Source: Nothophaeocryptopus gaeumannii
Taxonomy: Eukaryota; Ascomycota; Dothideomycetes; Mycosphaerellales; Mycosphaerellaceae
Length of the DNA: 64,000 nt
Assembly: GCA_031771865.1 (NCBI GenBank)
Contig: JASISA010000010.1
Coordinates: 744,001 to 808,000 of the forward strand
Direction: 5' to 3'
Below are positions 19,571 through 29,778 of this stretch, one piece after another. A program made the translations under genes and the position numbers. Each line of letters begins with the position of its first letter. The first letter of the stretch is position 1. The notes under the pieces were generated by a model. It ran no database searches. It had not been told where the DNA came from and saw only the letters and a list, made by a program, of their open reading frames with translations.

Positions 19571-22225
19571 CTAAGCCCCATCCTCCGACCCCTTCACAAC
19601 CCTCACCCGAACATCCTTACTTTTCGAATACACCCTCAGTCCCAGCACACATAGCGCATTCCACGGATCCTCACCAAAAATCTCATTCTTCGACTTCTTT
19701 TTCCGTGCAGAAGCTTCGCTCTCATCGTCAGAAGAGTCAATCGGGCCATCCATCTCGGAATCCCAATCGAAGTCGTCGTCCTCGAGTTCGTCGGGAGACT
19801 CAACAGGTGATTCGTACTCTGAGTCGTCGTCTTCCTCTTCCTCTTCGATGGCAGAGACGTCAGAGTGGGAAAGTTTTCTATCAGCGAGGGCCATTGAGGA
19901 AAGCTTTCGTGTTAGGTTTTCGGCGCTGATGTCTCGTTCAATTCCCTCGGAGTCGGCGGCATCCTTCTTGTCTACGCTTGCGGGCTTTGAAGTTGCTTCT
20001 ATCTCCTTCGGCTCGTCTTTCGGCGATATCTCATCAGCTTCTTTGGACGCTGGCTCGGTCTGAGACTTGTGCAAGATTTCTTGAGACACTTTTACCTTCT
20101 CGAAGCCATTGTCTGTACTCGCGGCTCCCTCCTTCGCCTCCTCGGTCTCCTTCTGTGCTTCTTTGCGTTTTGCCTTCGTGCGTGCTCGTCGGGCCCTGTT
20201 CTTCTCCTTGTGTTTCTCATAGCACGCTTTCCTCTTCTCCTTCATCGCATCATCCACTCGCTCCTTGCGCAGTCGAGCCCGTTCTCGATCTTGCTTATTG
20301 AGTTGCCTCGTTCGTTTCCACTCATACTTTGCTCTATCCTTCTTGTCCTGCTTCTTCACCCTTCGGACCTCCTTCTCTGCGCAACGCAAATTACCCTTCG
20401 TCTGGGCATAGTCGAATCTCCTTCCCACGTTGAGAAGCTTCTCCTTGCGATCTAAGGCGAATTTCTGGATCACTTCGTCGGCTGTCGATGACACAGTTGA
20501 TCGGACGGCCGTAACTTTGAAGATGACATCGTACGTGCCTGGCGCGAGGTCCTCGATCTCAGCTGAGACAGATCTTGTAAAGATTGTCTCGTTTCCTGAG
20601 TTGTGCATCGACCGGACGATCCAGCGAGTCTCGTTGTTACATTCTCCTTCCTTGTAAACTCTAGAGTGGAGTGAGTAGAGATACCTCCCCCGCAGACCGT
20701 AAAAGTAGCGGTCATCAGGCTGATTGAGTACCACCACTACCGGGCCTTTCTCTGAGACGGTGAAGGAGAACTTGGTGTCGAGGTAGTCCACTGTCCAAGG
20801 CACACTGACGCATGTCCACTGTTGGGCAATGGTCCACGTATCATCAAACAGCCTGACGCGGTTGATGCTGGGGAAATGCTTTAGAAAGTCCTTGTAGGCG
20901 ATCCAGAAGACGCCGTCGTCGCCGAATGTGTGCTTCAGCTTCATCATCATTTCCGCAGTCCACAGCTTCGAGCCGTCGCTCCAGTCGCCATCCCATTCAA
21001 CCTCGCCCCAAGGATTGCGAAGTTTGAGCAGCCGAAGATCACCTTCTTCCCACGCTTCCAATATTGCGTATGCGTGGCTTCCGACAAAGCCTTTGCTACT
21101 CGTCGGCTTCGAGCCACCACCAAACAGGTACTTTTTGTTGACTTGTAAGAGCTCTTCCTTCCAGAATTGATCCTTGTCTAGGATGTTCTCGGGGTTGATC
21201 ACGACAGCTACGCCGCCTGTGATGTCTTCGATACCTTCGCTCGCGAAACCGCCCTGGAAGAAGTCAGCACTATCCACCCTTTCTGTTAGAAAGATGTTGC
21301 TCACTTCGATTGCGTAGTAATCGCCATGTGCCTTCGCGTATGCCTTCTCGATCAGCGGCAGCCAGGTCTCATTGGACTTGCAGTGGCTAAAGTAAAGGGC
21401 TTCACCACCTCGCTGAAGAGCATGCTTGAGCTTTTCGTCGTCGTAGTAAAGGTAGTTGCCTTCTTTGCCTTCCTTGTCCCAGTCTCGCACAACATTGAGA
21501 TCGTCGTCGTCACCTACTCTCAGATACAGCTTGTCGTCTATGACCTCGTAAATCCATTCGCCATCGCGATAGAAGACGAATCCATAGACGCCGACTTTTT
21601 CATCCCTCGCCACACAGAGCTTCTCGATGAGACCCTTCTTCGCACTGACGGCCATCAGAGCAGCCAGAAACCAACAATCGCCGTTACTTCCTTGATGAAC
21701 ATCAGTCGCATCCGCGCCATCGATGAAGAACTGCGGAGCATCAAAGATATCCTCCACTCGCTTGATCCAAGGCGGCGCATCTATCTTGTCGACGGCTTTG
21801 GGATACACTCCGTTGAGAGATTGCAAACAGTACGGACTGGCCTCGAGATCGAAGAGCGCATCTCGGTACTTCTGGTTCAGACGCTTGCTCTCCTCGACGA
21901 TGGCTGCGACTTTGGCTTTGCATTCTTCAGCCGCTTGCTCCCAGGACCCAGCGGCGTTCTGTTCAGTGTGCAAGCCATCTTGAGAGCTTTTGCGAACAGC
22001 TTCCTGCTCATCTTCGACGGCTTGCGCAATTCGAGATGTCTTCTTGGCTCGCTTTGGTTCGACTGCCAGGAACTGGTCCCAAGCCGGGTAGAACGCATCT
22101 ACGCGCTTGCTGTTAGATGCCGGGGCGGGTGAATCGGACCTGTTGTCTGCCTGAGGAGCGACAGTGTCCGTTATGATCTTGATAGGTATCGCTGGAGTTG
22201 GGTCCTGCGGCTCTGGATCGGCCAT
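19571..22225 (-). CDS. Calpain-family cysteine protease with long charged tail
   Basis: Calcium-type cysteine protease (peptidase family C2), probably cytosolic. Uninterrupted frame; the full open frame starts at 22288 (905 aa), but I prefer the ATG at 22225 (MADPEPQ, 884 aa), which is acidic and protein-like. Numbering from 22288: catalytic Cys205 in HQGSNGDCWFLAAL, His405 in GSHAYAIL, Asn425 in LRNPWGEVEWDGDWSD, so the triad is complete. After the protease core, a C2-like/beta domain runs to about 640. Then follow a Lys/Arg/Glu-rich stretch likely to form a coiled coil or long helix (about 640-740), a disordered acidic region with runs of Glu and Asp, and a basic end. No transmembrane segment or PalB-type MIT domain is visible. 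Confidence 0.9.
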   Translation of the reverse strand: MADPEPQDPTPAIPIKIITDTVAPQADNRSDSPAPASNSKRVDAFYPAWDQFLAVEPKRAKKTSRIAQAVEDEQEAVRKSSQDGLHTEQNAAGSWEQAAEECKAKVAAIVEESKRLNQKYRDALFDLEASPYCLQSLNGVYPKAVDKIDAPPWIKRVEDIFDAPQFFIDGADATDVHQGSNGDCWFLAALMAVSAKKGLIEKLCVARDEKVGVYGFVFYRDGEWIYEVIDDKLYLRVGDDDDLNVVRDWDKEGKEGNYLYYDDEKLKHALQRGGEALYFSHCKSNETWLPLIEKAYAKAHGDYYAIEVSNIFLTERVDSADFFQGGFASEGIEDITGGVAVVINPENILDKDQFWKEELLQVNKKYLFGGGSKPTSSKGFVGSHAYAILEAWEEGDLRLLKLRNPWGEVEWDGDWSDGSKLWTAEMMMKLKHTFGDDGVFWIAYKDFLKHFPSINRVRLFDDTWTIAQQWTCVSVPWTVDYLDTKFSFTVSEKGPVVVVLNQPDDRYFYGLRGRYLYSLHSRVYKEGECNNETRWIVRSMHNSGNETIFTRSVSAEIEDLAPGTYDVIFKVTAVRSTVSSTADEVIQKFALDRKEKLLNVGRRFDYAQTKGNLRCAEKEVRRVKKQDKKDRAKYEWKRTRQLNKQDRERARLRKERVDDAMKEKRKACYEKHKEKNRARRARTKAKRKEAQKETEEAKEGAASTDNGFEKVKVSQEILHKSQTEPASKEADEISPKDEPKEIEATSKPASVDKKDAADSEGIERDISAENLTRKLSSMALADRKLSHSDVSAIEEEEEDDDSEYESPVESPDELEDDDFDWDSEMDGPIDSSDDESEASARKKKSKNEIFGEDPWNALCVLGLRVYSKSKDVRVRVVKGSEDGA

Positions 22226-23208
22226 GTTGTTGGACACGCGTATAAATCCTGACCTCATTGTGAGTTCTTGATCTCTTGCAATGCCCAAGCGGCATTCACC
22301 TCAGCAAGCAGATGGACTTTGCGAAACAAACGAAATCTTGAGTGGTCCGAGGCTGGGCGATGCGGCTATATGAGGTTCCACCCCAGTCAGGTGAGATGTA
22401 CGTACCCGAGAGCCACAGCGTAGACGAATGCAGCCTTTTGACTACAGATGCAGGATGGGCGAATAGTCTGAGGCCGCAGCCTGCTATGAACCAGCGGCTG
22501 CCAATGGCTTAAAGAGACAAGGGCTTCGTCGAGGCACCAAAGGCTGGACCGGTGAGGTGCCTCAGCTCCATACATTGAGGGCGGTAGACCATGCCCAATC
22601 GAGACAGTGAGGCTGAAGAAGCGGGTGGCCGCATGCCAAATGGCGTTTCTCTTGCTCGCTTATCATCGAGCGACGGATGACCAGCATGTACCTCACGGCT
22701 GCTTTTGTTCAGAGTGCATGCTGAGTGTAGCAGAAGGACACGAGCAGCTGGAGTCAAAAGTGTCTTGGCGGGAGGCGATTGCAACATCTGGCTCGCGAAG
22801 TGCAAAGGACGCAAGACACGCCGTTCGCGCCTGCGGTCACTCCGGAGCGGTCATCCGGATATGGCGCGTGGCAGACTGCATCTGCCTGCCATCTCCCGAG
22901 ACACAGATACCGATGGCGAGACTGATGGCCGAGGATGAGCTTGAAGAGAAGGAGATGGAAGACTTCAATCCTCCGTCTCGAGCGGTGCAACGTCACCAAC
23001 ATCTCAGCCGGCAGACGCCGAATGAAAACTCAATCCATCTTCCACGCTAACAACATCAGCCGTGGTTCAGAGCCGTGATGAGGACTGACGTGACGCTGAA
23101 GGCGATGGTGAAGCCAAAGAAATATATAGGACGCAAAGGTCAGTGGAAAGGTAGGCAAGCTCTCATACTTTCCAGCAAGACTCTAAGCATCGCAAGAAAG
23201 ACTCTACA
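22226..23208. other. Intergenic stretch with TATA box for the decarboxylase
   Basis: No recognisable gene. A plain TATATA at 23123-23128 sits about 80 bp upstream of the phenolic acid decarboxylase start codon. The 147-codon plus frame at 22607-23050 shows no domain. Confidence 0.45.
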
Positions 23209-23769
23209 ATGGCTTCAGACGAGCAATTCGACAAAGACCTCAGAGACCTTCATCTAATCTACGACTACGACGCCAAGAATGTCTCAACAGGCCGACCCGA
23301 AAAGTGGCGATACGAGATGTGGTTCTATTCGAAGGTCAGCCTTCACTTCTCCCTCCGCCTCATCCTACTTACTAACACCTTCCCACAGAACCGCATCGTC
23401 TACGCCATCCACGGCGGTCCCATGGCCGGCCGCAAAAACTTCCAAACCGCCACCTACCAATGCATCCGACCCGGCGAGCTCTGGCAATGCAACTGGCTCG
23501 AGGAAACCGGAACCATCTGCTCTCTCGTCTACGACATCCCCAACGAATGGATTACGACCCTGCTAGGATTTTCCAAGGGTCACTGGGAGCATGCTGAAGA
23601 CGCCCATGGCGATAAGCGAAATGCGAAAGATTTGGAGCGATGGAGGGCATTGGCGAAGATTGGGAGTCAGGTGGACAGGCACCTCTTGTCGGAGCAAGCG
23701 AAGATCTGCGAGAAGTTTCGTGGGAAGGGGGATCTGGAGCCGATTGATGAGAAATGGCCGACGTTGTAA
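23209..23769 (+). CDS. Phenolic acid decarboxylase (PAD/PadC family)
   Basis: Cofactor-free enzyme which decarboxylates p-coumaric, ferulic or caffeic acid to the vinyl phenol, detoxifying plant hydroxycinnamates in the cytosol. Two exons, 23209-23334 and 23389-23769, with a 54-nt intron whose length is a multiple of three, so the unspliced frame stays open and hides it; 168 aa. Motifs: DLRDLHLIYDYDAKN, WRYEMWFYSKNRIVYAIHGGPMAGRKNFQTATYQCIRPGELWQCNWLEETGT and PNEWITTLLGFSKGHWE. The Tyr pair of IYDYD, the Arg of WRYE and the first Glu of WLEE correspond to residues known to matter in bacterial PADs. The length is normal. A TATA box lies about 80 bp upstream. Confidence 0.95.
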   Translation: MASDEQFDKDLRDLHLIYDYDAKNVSTGRPEKWRYEMWFYSKVSLHFSLRLILLTNTFPQNRIVYAIHGGPMAGRKNFQTATYQCIRPGELWQCNWLEETGTICSLVYDIPNEWITTLLGFSKGHWEHAEDAHGDKRNAKDLERWRALAKIGSQVDRHLLSEQAKICEKFRGKGDLEPIDEKWPTL

Positions 23770-24106
23770 TGCAAGACTAAATACGGGAACAGGCGAAGAT
23801 TTGCGAGAACTTTCATGGAAAGGGTGTTTCGGAGCCGATTGATGAGCGTTGATAGACATTGTAACGGAAACAGTCCGGTATGATCTGAGCAAAAGTTGCA
23901 TGTGATCCATGAAGATGTTCGGAATTAACGTAGGAGACGGATTCACTAATGCAAGTCGCACGAGTGGAGCTGAGGGTCGTCCAAATCCCGGATGACGCTC
24001 ATAACTTTCTCAAGTGAATAGAATGATATGAGAGAAGTTGAATTATGGCAAGAGAAAGAATCTCTAAGCCATCACTACCACATCTCGGAATTCAACGGCA
24101 ACAGCT
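23770..24106. other. Intergenic gap
   Basis: Short spacer between two co-directional genes. A partial echo of the decarboxylase 3' end occurs at 23795-23848 (gcgaagatytgcgagaa, tttcrtggraag, gagccgattgatgag), so the last coding segment has been tandemly copied and degraded. Confidence 0.55.
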
Positions 24107-24802
24107 ATGAAGACCATCTCAGCCTCCCTCGGCCCAGGCCTCACTCCCCGCGAAGCCGCAATCGACGCAATCAACCGCTTTGTCGAGGCTCTCGACACGG
24201 CCTCTGAGTCTCTCATCCGCTCAGCATTCACGCTCACAGGGACAATGGACCTCTCCGGCATCGCGCCCACCACAGGCCGCGTATATCCCGAAGTTCAGGG
24301 CATCGAACCCATCATCACCCGCGTCTTCATCCATCTTAGCAGCATGGACTTCGCTCACCACTTGTCCAACTTTCGGGTGAAGATGAACGAGAAGAAGGAT
24401 CGCGCGGAGGTGACAGTCTATGCATGGGCGCAGCATTTCAGGAAGAGAGAAGGTGTGAAGGGTTTTAAGGATGGGAAAAGGGAGTTTATATTGGGAAATC
24501 ATTATTGGGCGGATGTTGTCAAGACGGAGGATAATTGGGGTGTGTGTGGAAGATTGAGCGGATTGAAAGTAGGGAGCAAGATCCATGGTGACTTCGTTGC
24601 CCTGAGGATCCTAGCATCTTCCAGTTCACGGGGCTGTATAATAGAAGCCTGCGATAAAAGAGAGCGAGTGACTTTCGACTTTGACCTCGACAAGCAAGTA
24701 CAACGCACGGAATCAACACAAAAGAACTCGCTGAGCAAGGCCGCACAGCGATTGTACTTTTCAACTTGTCGTAGTGAACAATGCTATATACCTACTCTCT
24801 AA
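24107..24802 (+). CDS. SnoaL/NTF2-like domain protein
   Basis: Small alpha+beta cone-fold protein of the SnoaL-like type; members act as dehydratases, isomerases or hydroxylases, so the reaction cannot be inferred. Residues 15-165 carry the domain: an N-terminal helix (AAIDAINRFVEALDTASESLIRSAFT), then FIHLSSMDFAHHLSNFRVKMNEKKDRAEVTVYAWAQHFR and FILGNHYWADVVKTEDNWGVCGRLSGLKV. The open frame runs to 231 aa, but the last about 60 residues are unlike the family; a 3' intron or an earlier end is possible. I could not fix the splice site. No signal peptide. Confidence 0.72.
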   Translation: MKTISASLGPGLTPREAAIDAINRFVEALDTASESLIRSAFTLTGTMDLSGIAPTTGRVYPEVQGIEPIITRVFIHLSSMDFAHHLSNFRVKMNEKKDRAEVTVYAWAQHFRKREGVKGFKDGKREFILGNHYWADVVKTEDNWGVCGRLSGLKVGSKIHGDFVALRILASSSSRGCIIEACDKRERVTFDFDLDKQVQRTESTQKNSLSKAAQRLYFSTCRSEQCYIPTL

Positions 24803-25005
24803 GCCAAACTCCAGCGCCTTCCCAACAAACACTGCCACTCTTGTCCTGGACAACACTCACCGCACCGCGGTGTTGTGTATATTTCGAAGAGTTAGCAAAC
24901 TCCCCAAGGCTGATATAGTGCCTTGCGCTCCTACTCGGTGCACGGAAATGCAAGCACTCATACGTGAACACGTTCGTTCCAGGTAGCTGGGCCAATTTAG
25001 AATGA

Positions 25006-25773
25006 TCAGGTCCAGTATTGTAGGAGGGCCCTGACTCCGGCTACTGCTTGCTCCCTCTCCCAAGTTGGATTTATTCTCATGTACTCGCCAACCAGATGCT
25101 GGAACGCCTGCTCGTTGGAGTGTCCTCTCTGAATCAGCCCCGTATGCATCGCTTGCGCAGAACTAGCCTGAGCCGATGGAACTGAAGGCTGCGCCTGTGG
25201 AGCTGAACGCTGCGATGCAGATGTACTAGAGGTGGCTGCAATTATTGGCCGATGTTTCGCTTCCAACTTTCGATTCTCCAACCATAGTTCCGTGCCAGTC
25301 TTCCTAACTAATGCAACAATCTCACCTGCGGGAGGAAACCTAGTGTCGGGTTTGGTGACATCGTAGTATTCCGGCCGCATGGAAAGTCCACTTTTCCCTA
25401 GATGATCCTTGACTTTCGTCTCAATGTCTTCCATCGAACCCTTTTTGGTCCTTCCAAAAATACCCCATGTCGTTGTGTGTAGTGGGAATTTCCCGCCGTG
25501 CTTCGCAAGTATGCTATCAATCTTCGCCAACGATCGCTCGGTAGCTTGTTCCGCAGACTCCAAGAGTGCGCCCGACTTCGACAATACGCCCGGTGGGATG
25601 TGAGCCATGACAATAGCTTCTCCGAGTATAACAATCGAGGTGCACCCATTCAGGTTCTGCGTCCCAATGGCATACATTCCAGAATTCGGCAAGAGAATCT
25701 GTACATCGTCCATTTCAACCTCGATGAGGTGGTCGTCGTCCAATAAGCGATTAAAGATGCTGTTGGCCGACAT
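25006..25773 (-). CDS. Hypothetical protein with a CheD-like core motif
   Basis: Single open frame; the ATG at 25773 (MSANSIFNRL) is preferred over 25860 because the extra 29 residues look like translated leader, giving 255 aa. The core GMYAIGTQNLNGCTSIVILGEAIVMAHIPPG recalls a motif (G-T-x-x-L-x-G-C-T...AHF/AHI) that recurs in unassigned ascomycete proteins, and more distantly the Cys/His arrangement of CheD-type deamidases. That link is speculative. Residues about 175-210 are Ser/Ala/Gln-rich linker, followed by a short helical end (EQAFQHLVGEYMRINPTWEREQAVAGVRALLQYW). No function is proposed. Confidence 0.65.
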   Translation of the reverse strand: MSANSIFNRLLDDDHLIEVEMDDVQILLPNSGMYAIGTQNLNGCTSIVILGEAIVMAHIPPGVLSKSGALLESAEQATERSLAKIDSILAKHGGKFPLHTTTWGIFGRTKKGSMEDIETKVKDHLGKSGLSMRPEYYDVTKPDTRFPPAGEIVALVRKTGTELWLENRKLEAKHRPIIAATSSTSASQRSAPQAQPSVPSAQASSAQAMHTGLIQRGHSNEQAFQHLVGEYMRINPTWEREQAVAGVRALLQYWT

Positions 25774-25974
25774 ATTCGCCTTTGGGGAGGAAAAATATCC
25801 AACGGTAGAAAATGCAGAGTGGTACAAAGAGGCTACTGTACAACAGAAGATCCTGGACAACTGCGCAGGTCGCTGATCGAATTATACCTCCTCGCAAGAC
25901 TGCGCCAACGCCGCGAAGCGCCAAAACTGCAGCGAACTGGGGAACTAGTAGATTGAAACTCGATTGTTGGGCGG

Positions 25975-26834
25975 CTACTTGATGTGTCTTTCCAAAAGAG
26001 CTCGCAGATGCGGCACAGTGGACACAAACTGCAGGGGTGTAGGCGGCAGCAGTTTTTCGGCTTGCTTCATTGGACATAAAGGATCCGCTCCATGTCTAAG
26101 CAGCGCCTCAGTAGCTAGGAAATTCCGTCCCTCGCAAGCAGTATGCAAAGCCGTTCCCCACTTGTAGCCATAACGAAGCATCACGCCGTCGTATTCGTAT
26201 GTGTCAACTCGCGCTCCCTTGGAAATCAGCATGTCGATAAGGCCCTTCGTGTCATCGGAGGGCTCTCTCTCTGAAGCGCAATGGAGTAAATTACCCCGAG
26301 AGATGTCCGCGCCAGCAGCGATCAGTCTTTTCACGACCTTCATAGTACCCTCCCGGATTGCAAAAGAAAGTGCAGTTTCATTGAGTGTAGAAATCGCGTT
26401 TGGATTCGCGCCCTGGGCAAGTAACCAGTCCACCAGGTTAATATTCCGGATCGCAAAACTGCCATTTAAATTAGCTGCGTCGCAACACCGCTGTGCTGCC
26501 TATTGTACCTCAGAATGGATGGTATTGAACCTTTTCTTAAGCTATGATCCACAGGCCAGCCGTGGTCAAGCACAATCCCCAAGATCTCAATATCCTCGCT
26601 TTTAACTGCTTCTTCCGCGACACGTTCATTCGTGTCACCATGCTGGAGGAGGATTCTCAATGCATCCATGTTCTTGTTTGAGATGCAGGTCGTTATTGCG
26701 CGAGTCCAGATTCTCTTAGGAAGATCGTCGTCCTTTTCGAGCTCGTGTATTGCGTACCGTATGCCAGACAGATCTCCTGCACGGACATTGCGACATAGTT
26801 CATCATCGCGCCGTGGTGCAGCAAGAATGTCCAT
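25975..26834 (-). CDS. Ankyrin-repeat protein
   Basis: Two exons, 26834-26509 and 26458-25975, with a 50-nt intron whose removal turns two separate frames into one 269-aa protein. At least four ankyrin-type units are visible: NKNMDALRILLQHGD, SEDIEILGIVLDHGW, VDWLLAQGANPNAISTLNETALSFAIREGTMKVVKRLIAAGADI and TALHTACEGRNFLATEALLRHGADPL. No other domain, signal or membrane segment. Ankyrin arrays bind proteins; the partner is unknown. The start is the first ATG of the frame and there is no upstream in-frame extension worth adding. Confidence 0.85.
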
Positions 26835-27575
26835 AGCTTAATTTTAGAGAAGAGAGGATGAAGTTGAAAGACGGACGGAGGTGAAGGGGAAGGCATGACA
26901 TGATACGCGCTACTGCGCAAGGGACCGGGGCGGGGCAAGTTCGGAAGGCGAAAACATTAATTGGAACAATATTTATCGCCTACTTCCGCACATACAATAT
27001 AATACAAAGATAAAGCTTAGCTCTACTAATACCATCTCTTATCTTCTCTTTATTCTAATTTCGTATTTGAAAGTATATACTTCCAAGTCTTTAAAGAATT
27101 TAAACAAGGCTTTATGAAGTTATACAAAAGTTGTCCTTTGGAAAAGGTATGCGACACGCGCGGCCGTACGGCACGTGAGCGGTACCCGTACACAGTAAGT
27201 TTCCACCGGGATGTATAAATATACGAATAAGACTTTCTTGTGGAAACCATGACCACAAGGGAAAATAGGCCTAGGAGCAACGGCCACATAAAAGAATAGG
27301 CTCTATAGGGAGTCGGCGTAGTGGAAGGATTGAGCCCTTCTGCAGGATGGCTGTTGGACAACCCTGATCCCTGTCGGACTTACCCAATGAAGCTAGCGCA
27401 GAGGTCGTACTTGCCTTTGAAATGTCGCTTTGAGTGAATGGTTCGATGATGAAACAGTACTGTAATGGAATGGAGTGAAAGACGTAACGATATATACTCA
27501 CCATCCCACATTTCCTGTTGCTTCCTTACTACCATCACAACTATCCCCTCGCCGCTCAAAAGCGAACTGCCCAAG
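26835..27575. other. Intergenic stretch with AT-rich segment
   Basis: From about 26950 to 27130 the sequence is strongly A/T-rich with long T/A runs and no open frames, resembling RIP-eroded DNA. The right half is the kelch gene promoter, with TATATA near 27490. Confidence 0.45.
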
Positions 27576-28586
27576 ATGCCTTCCATCAAAGCTACCTGGA
27601 CGAAGCTATCAAGCGCTGAGCAGCTTCAACGATCATCAAACACAGTCACCGCCATCAACAACGTCATCTACATCTTCGGTGGAGAACTAAAACCCCGCGA
27701 GCCACGCGACAACAACACCCACAAAATCGATATCACCAACCCATCAACAGCACCAACCATCCAAACCCTGTCCAATTCTGAAAACTCTCCATCCCCTCGC
27801 GTCGGCTCAACAACCACGAAAATCAGCTCAAACATCTACCTCTTCTCCGGTCGGGGCGGTGTCGCAATGGCGCCAATCGACGAGTCTGGCTCAATTTGGT
27901 CCTTCTCCACTACAACCCAAACATGGACACTCATCAAGCCGTCATCTGGCGTCTTCCCCGAGGCACGCAGTTACCATTGCACAGCCTCCGACGGCAAAGA
28001 CACAATATTCGTACACGCCGGATGTCCAGAGAAAGGTCGACTCTCAGATCTTTGGTCTTTCAATCTCTCATCGAAGACATGGAAGCAGCTTGCTTCCGCG
28101 CCGGCCCCACCGAGAGGAGGAGCTTCGATTGCTTTTGCGCAGGGGAAGTTGTGGCGAATGAATGGGTTTGATGGGGAGAAGGAACAAGGCGGGAGCTTAG
28201 ACGTTTATGATCTGGAGAAGGACTCTTGGACCACGATATCGTTCGCTCCCGATGGTGTCAAGGGACCCGGAGCCCGCAGCGTTGCAGTTCTGTTACCCGT
28301 CGATATCAATGGCGATACAACGCTCATGACCTTGTTCGGTGAAAGCGACCCAAGCTCGTTGGGTCACCAGGGCGCGGGAAAGATGCTGTCAGATATCTGG
28401 GCGTACTCGCTCGGGACAGATGCTTGGAGCCAGGTGTCGGCAGAAGGAGAGAAGGGCGTCCCAGCTGCGCGAGGATGGTTTGACGCTGATGTGGTCAGCA
28501 TCAGTGGCAAAGATAGTGTTGCGGTTTCGGGAGGGCTCGGCGAGTCGAACGACCGCTTGGACGATCTATGGACGCTAAGCTTCTGA
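27576..28586 (+). CDS. Kelch-repeat protein, nitrile-specifier-like
   Basis: Cytosolic beta-propeller of 336 aa in one exon, starting at MPSIKATWTKLSS (the 37 codons upstream lie in the leader). Repeats with the kelch pattern are spread along the whole length: NNVIYIFGGE, SSNIYLFSGRGG, GKDTIFVHAGCPEKGRLSDLWSFNLSSKTW, GKLWRMNGFDGEKEQGGSLDVYDLEKDSW, TTLMTLFGESDPSS...LSDIWAYSLGTDAW and DSVAVSGGLGESNDRLDDLWTLSF. The arrangement resembles fungal homologues of plant nitrile-specifier proteins, but no substrate is implied. It is convergent with the quinone oxidoreductase gene, with 59 bp between stop codons, so transcripts probably overlap. Confidence 0.85.
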   Translation: MPSIKATWTKLSSAEQLQRSSNTVTAINNVIYIFGGELKPREPRDNNTHKIDITNPSTAPTIQTLSNSENSPSPRVGSTTTKISSNIYLFSGRGGVAMAPIDESGSIWSFSTTTQTWTLIKPSSGVFPEARSYHCTASDGKDTIFVHAGCPEKGRLSDLWSFNLSSKTWKQLASAPAPPRGGASIAFAQGKLWRMNGFDGEKEQGGSLDVYDLEKDSWTTISFAPDGVKGPGARSVAVLLPVDINGDTTLMTLFGESDPSSLGHQGAGKMLSDIWAYSLGTDAWSQVSAEGEKGVPAARGWFDADVVSISGKDSVAVSGGLGESNDRLDDLWTLSF

Positions 28587-28645
28587 TGGTAGATAAGTGG
28601 CATGAGGTTGAAGCATAGAGCAACAGAATCCTCTCGATTGTAGCA

Positions 28646-29778
28646 TCATGAGATGGTGCAGATGAGCTTTCCTTTCGTTTGGTTTGACTGCATGAGATGT
28701 CAGCATTGGCCAAGCCCATGCGCGTGGTTCTTCTTACCTCCATCTGCTTGTGAGCATCCTGTATTTGCTCCCACGGATAGACCTTCTCAATGATCGACTT
28801 CAGCCTGCCATCCTTGAACATCGGCAAAGCATGCTCTACAAGCTGATCACGTAGCTTGCCTTGGTACGTTTCATCTCTGCTCCGCAGACTGCTTCCCTCA
28901 TACCTCAGCCGCTTCGCTACAAACGCTCCAAAGTTTGCATCTGTGTTCTTCTGCTTCATACCGCCCAGCGTAGCAAGGTTGACGATCCTGCCGTCCCTCG
29001 CAGCAGCATTGAGATTCCCAGCAAATGTGTCAGGACCAATGAAATCGACAATTATATCCACTCCCTTCCCATCAGTGGCCTTTAAGACCTCCTCATCCCA
29101 CTTCGTAGTCGTTGTATTATACGCAGCCTTCGCTCCAAGCTCTTTCACACAAAAGTCGCACTTCTCATCACTCCTCGCAGTCGCGAACCACGCTGATGCA
29201 CCGTTGACCTTCGAAAGCTGCTGCCCAGCAATAGAAACAGAAGAAGCACCCGCATGCCAAAGAATTGACTTGCCAGGCTCGAACTCGCCAATCAGGTACA
29301 TGGCTTGCGTGGCAGTTATCCAAACCTCCGGGATCCCAGCCGCCTCTTCCCAACTCAGGTTGTCAGGCTTATGAATAAGCATATGCGTGCTCACAGAAAT
29401 ATACTCCGCATAAGCTCCGCCATACGCAAGCCCAAAGACTTCATCTCCCTTCTTGAATTCCCTCTCGCTCTCGCCTGCTAGCTCTTCAATCGTGCCGCTG
29501 AATTCGACGCCGAGGGTTGGAGGAGCTTGGGGAGGAACGGGATATTTGCCCTCGCGTTGGAGTAGATCCATACGGTTCAAGCCGAAGGCTTTGACTTTGA
29601 CGAGAGCTTGTGAGCCGGTGATCTTTGGGCGTGGGATCTCATTCATGAAGAGGGCATCAATTCCGCCCTTTCCGCCGTTGATGTCGATTGCTCTCATGAT
29701 CGCCATGTTCGCTCGCTGCGTGAATTGGCACGTGATTGGCTGGAGGCGGGAGATCAATTGTGGTATGTTGCGAAACAT
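28646..29778 (-). CDS. NADPH:quinone oxidoreductase-like MDR protein
   Basis: Zinc-free medium-chain dehydrogenase/reductase (quinone reductase/PIG3 type) expected to reduce quinones or enones with NADPH. Two exons, 29778-28738 and 28687-28646, with a 50-nt intron; 360 aa ending TKGKLICTIS, the normal family end that appears only after splicing. Motifs: VKVKAFGLNRMDLLQREGKYPVPPQAPPTLGVEFSG, ILWHAGASSVSIAGQQLSK (nucleotide-binding region) and DIIVDFIGPDTF. The first 24 residues (MFRNIPQLISRLQPITCQFTQRAN) are basic and without acids, as in a mitochondrial presequence; an alternative start at MAIMRAID would give a cytosolic form. Confidence 0.9.

Noticed and set aside
21326..22132. 268-codon plus-strand open frame
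   Set aside because: Antisense of the calpain gene, which has a complete catalytic triad.
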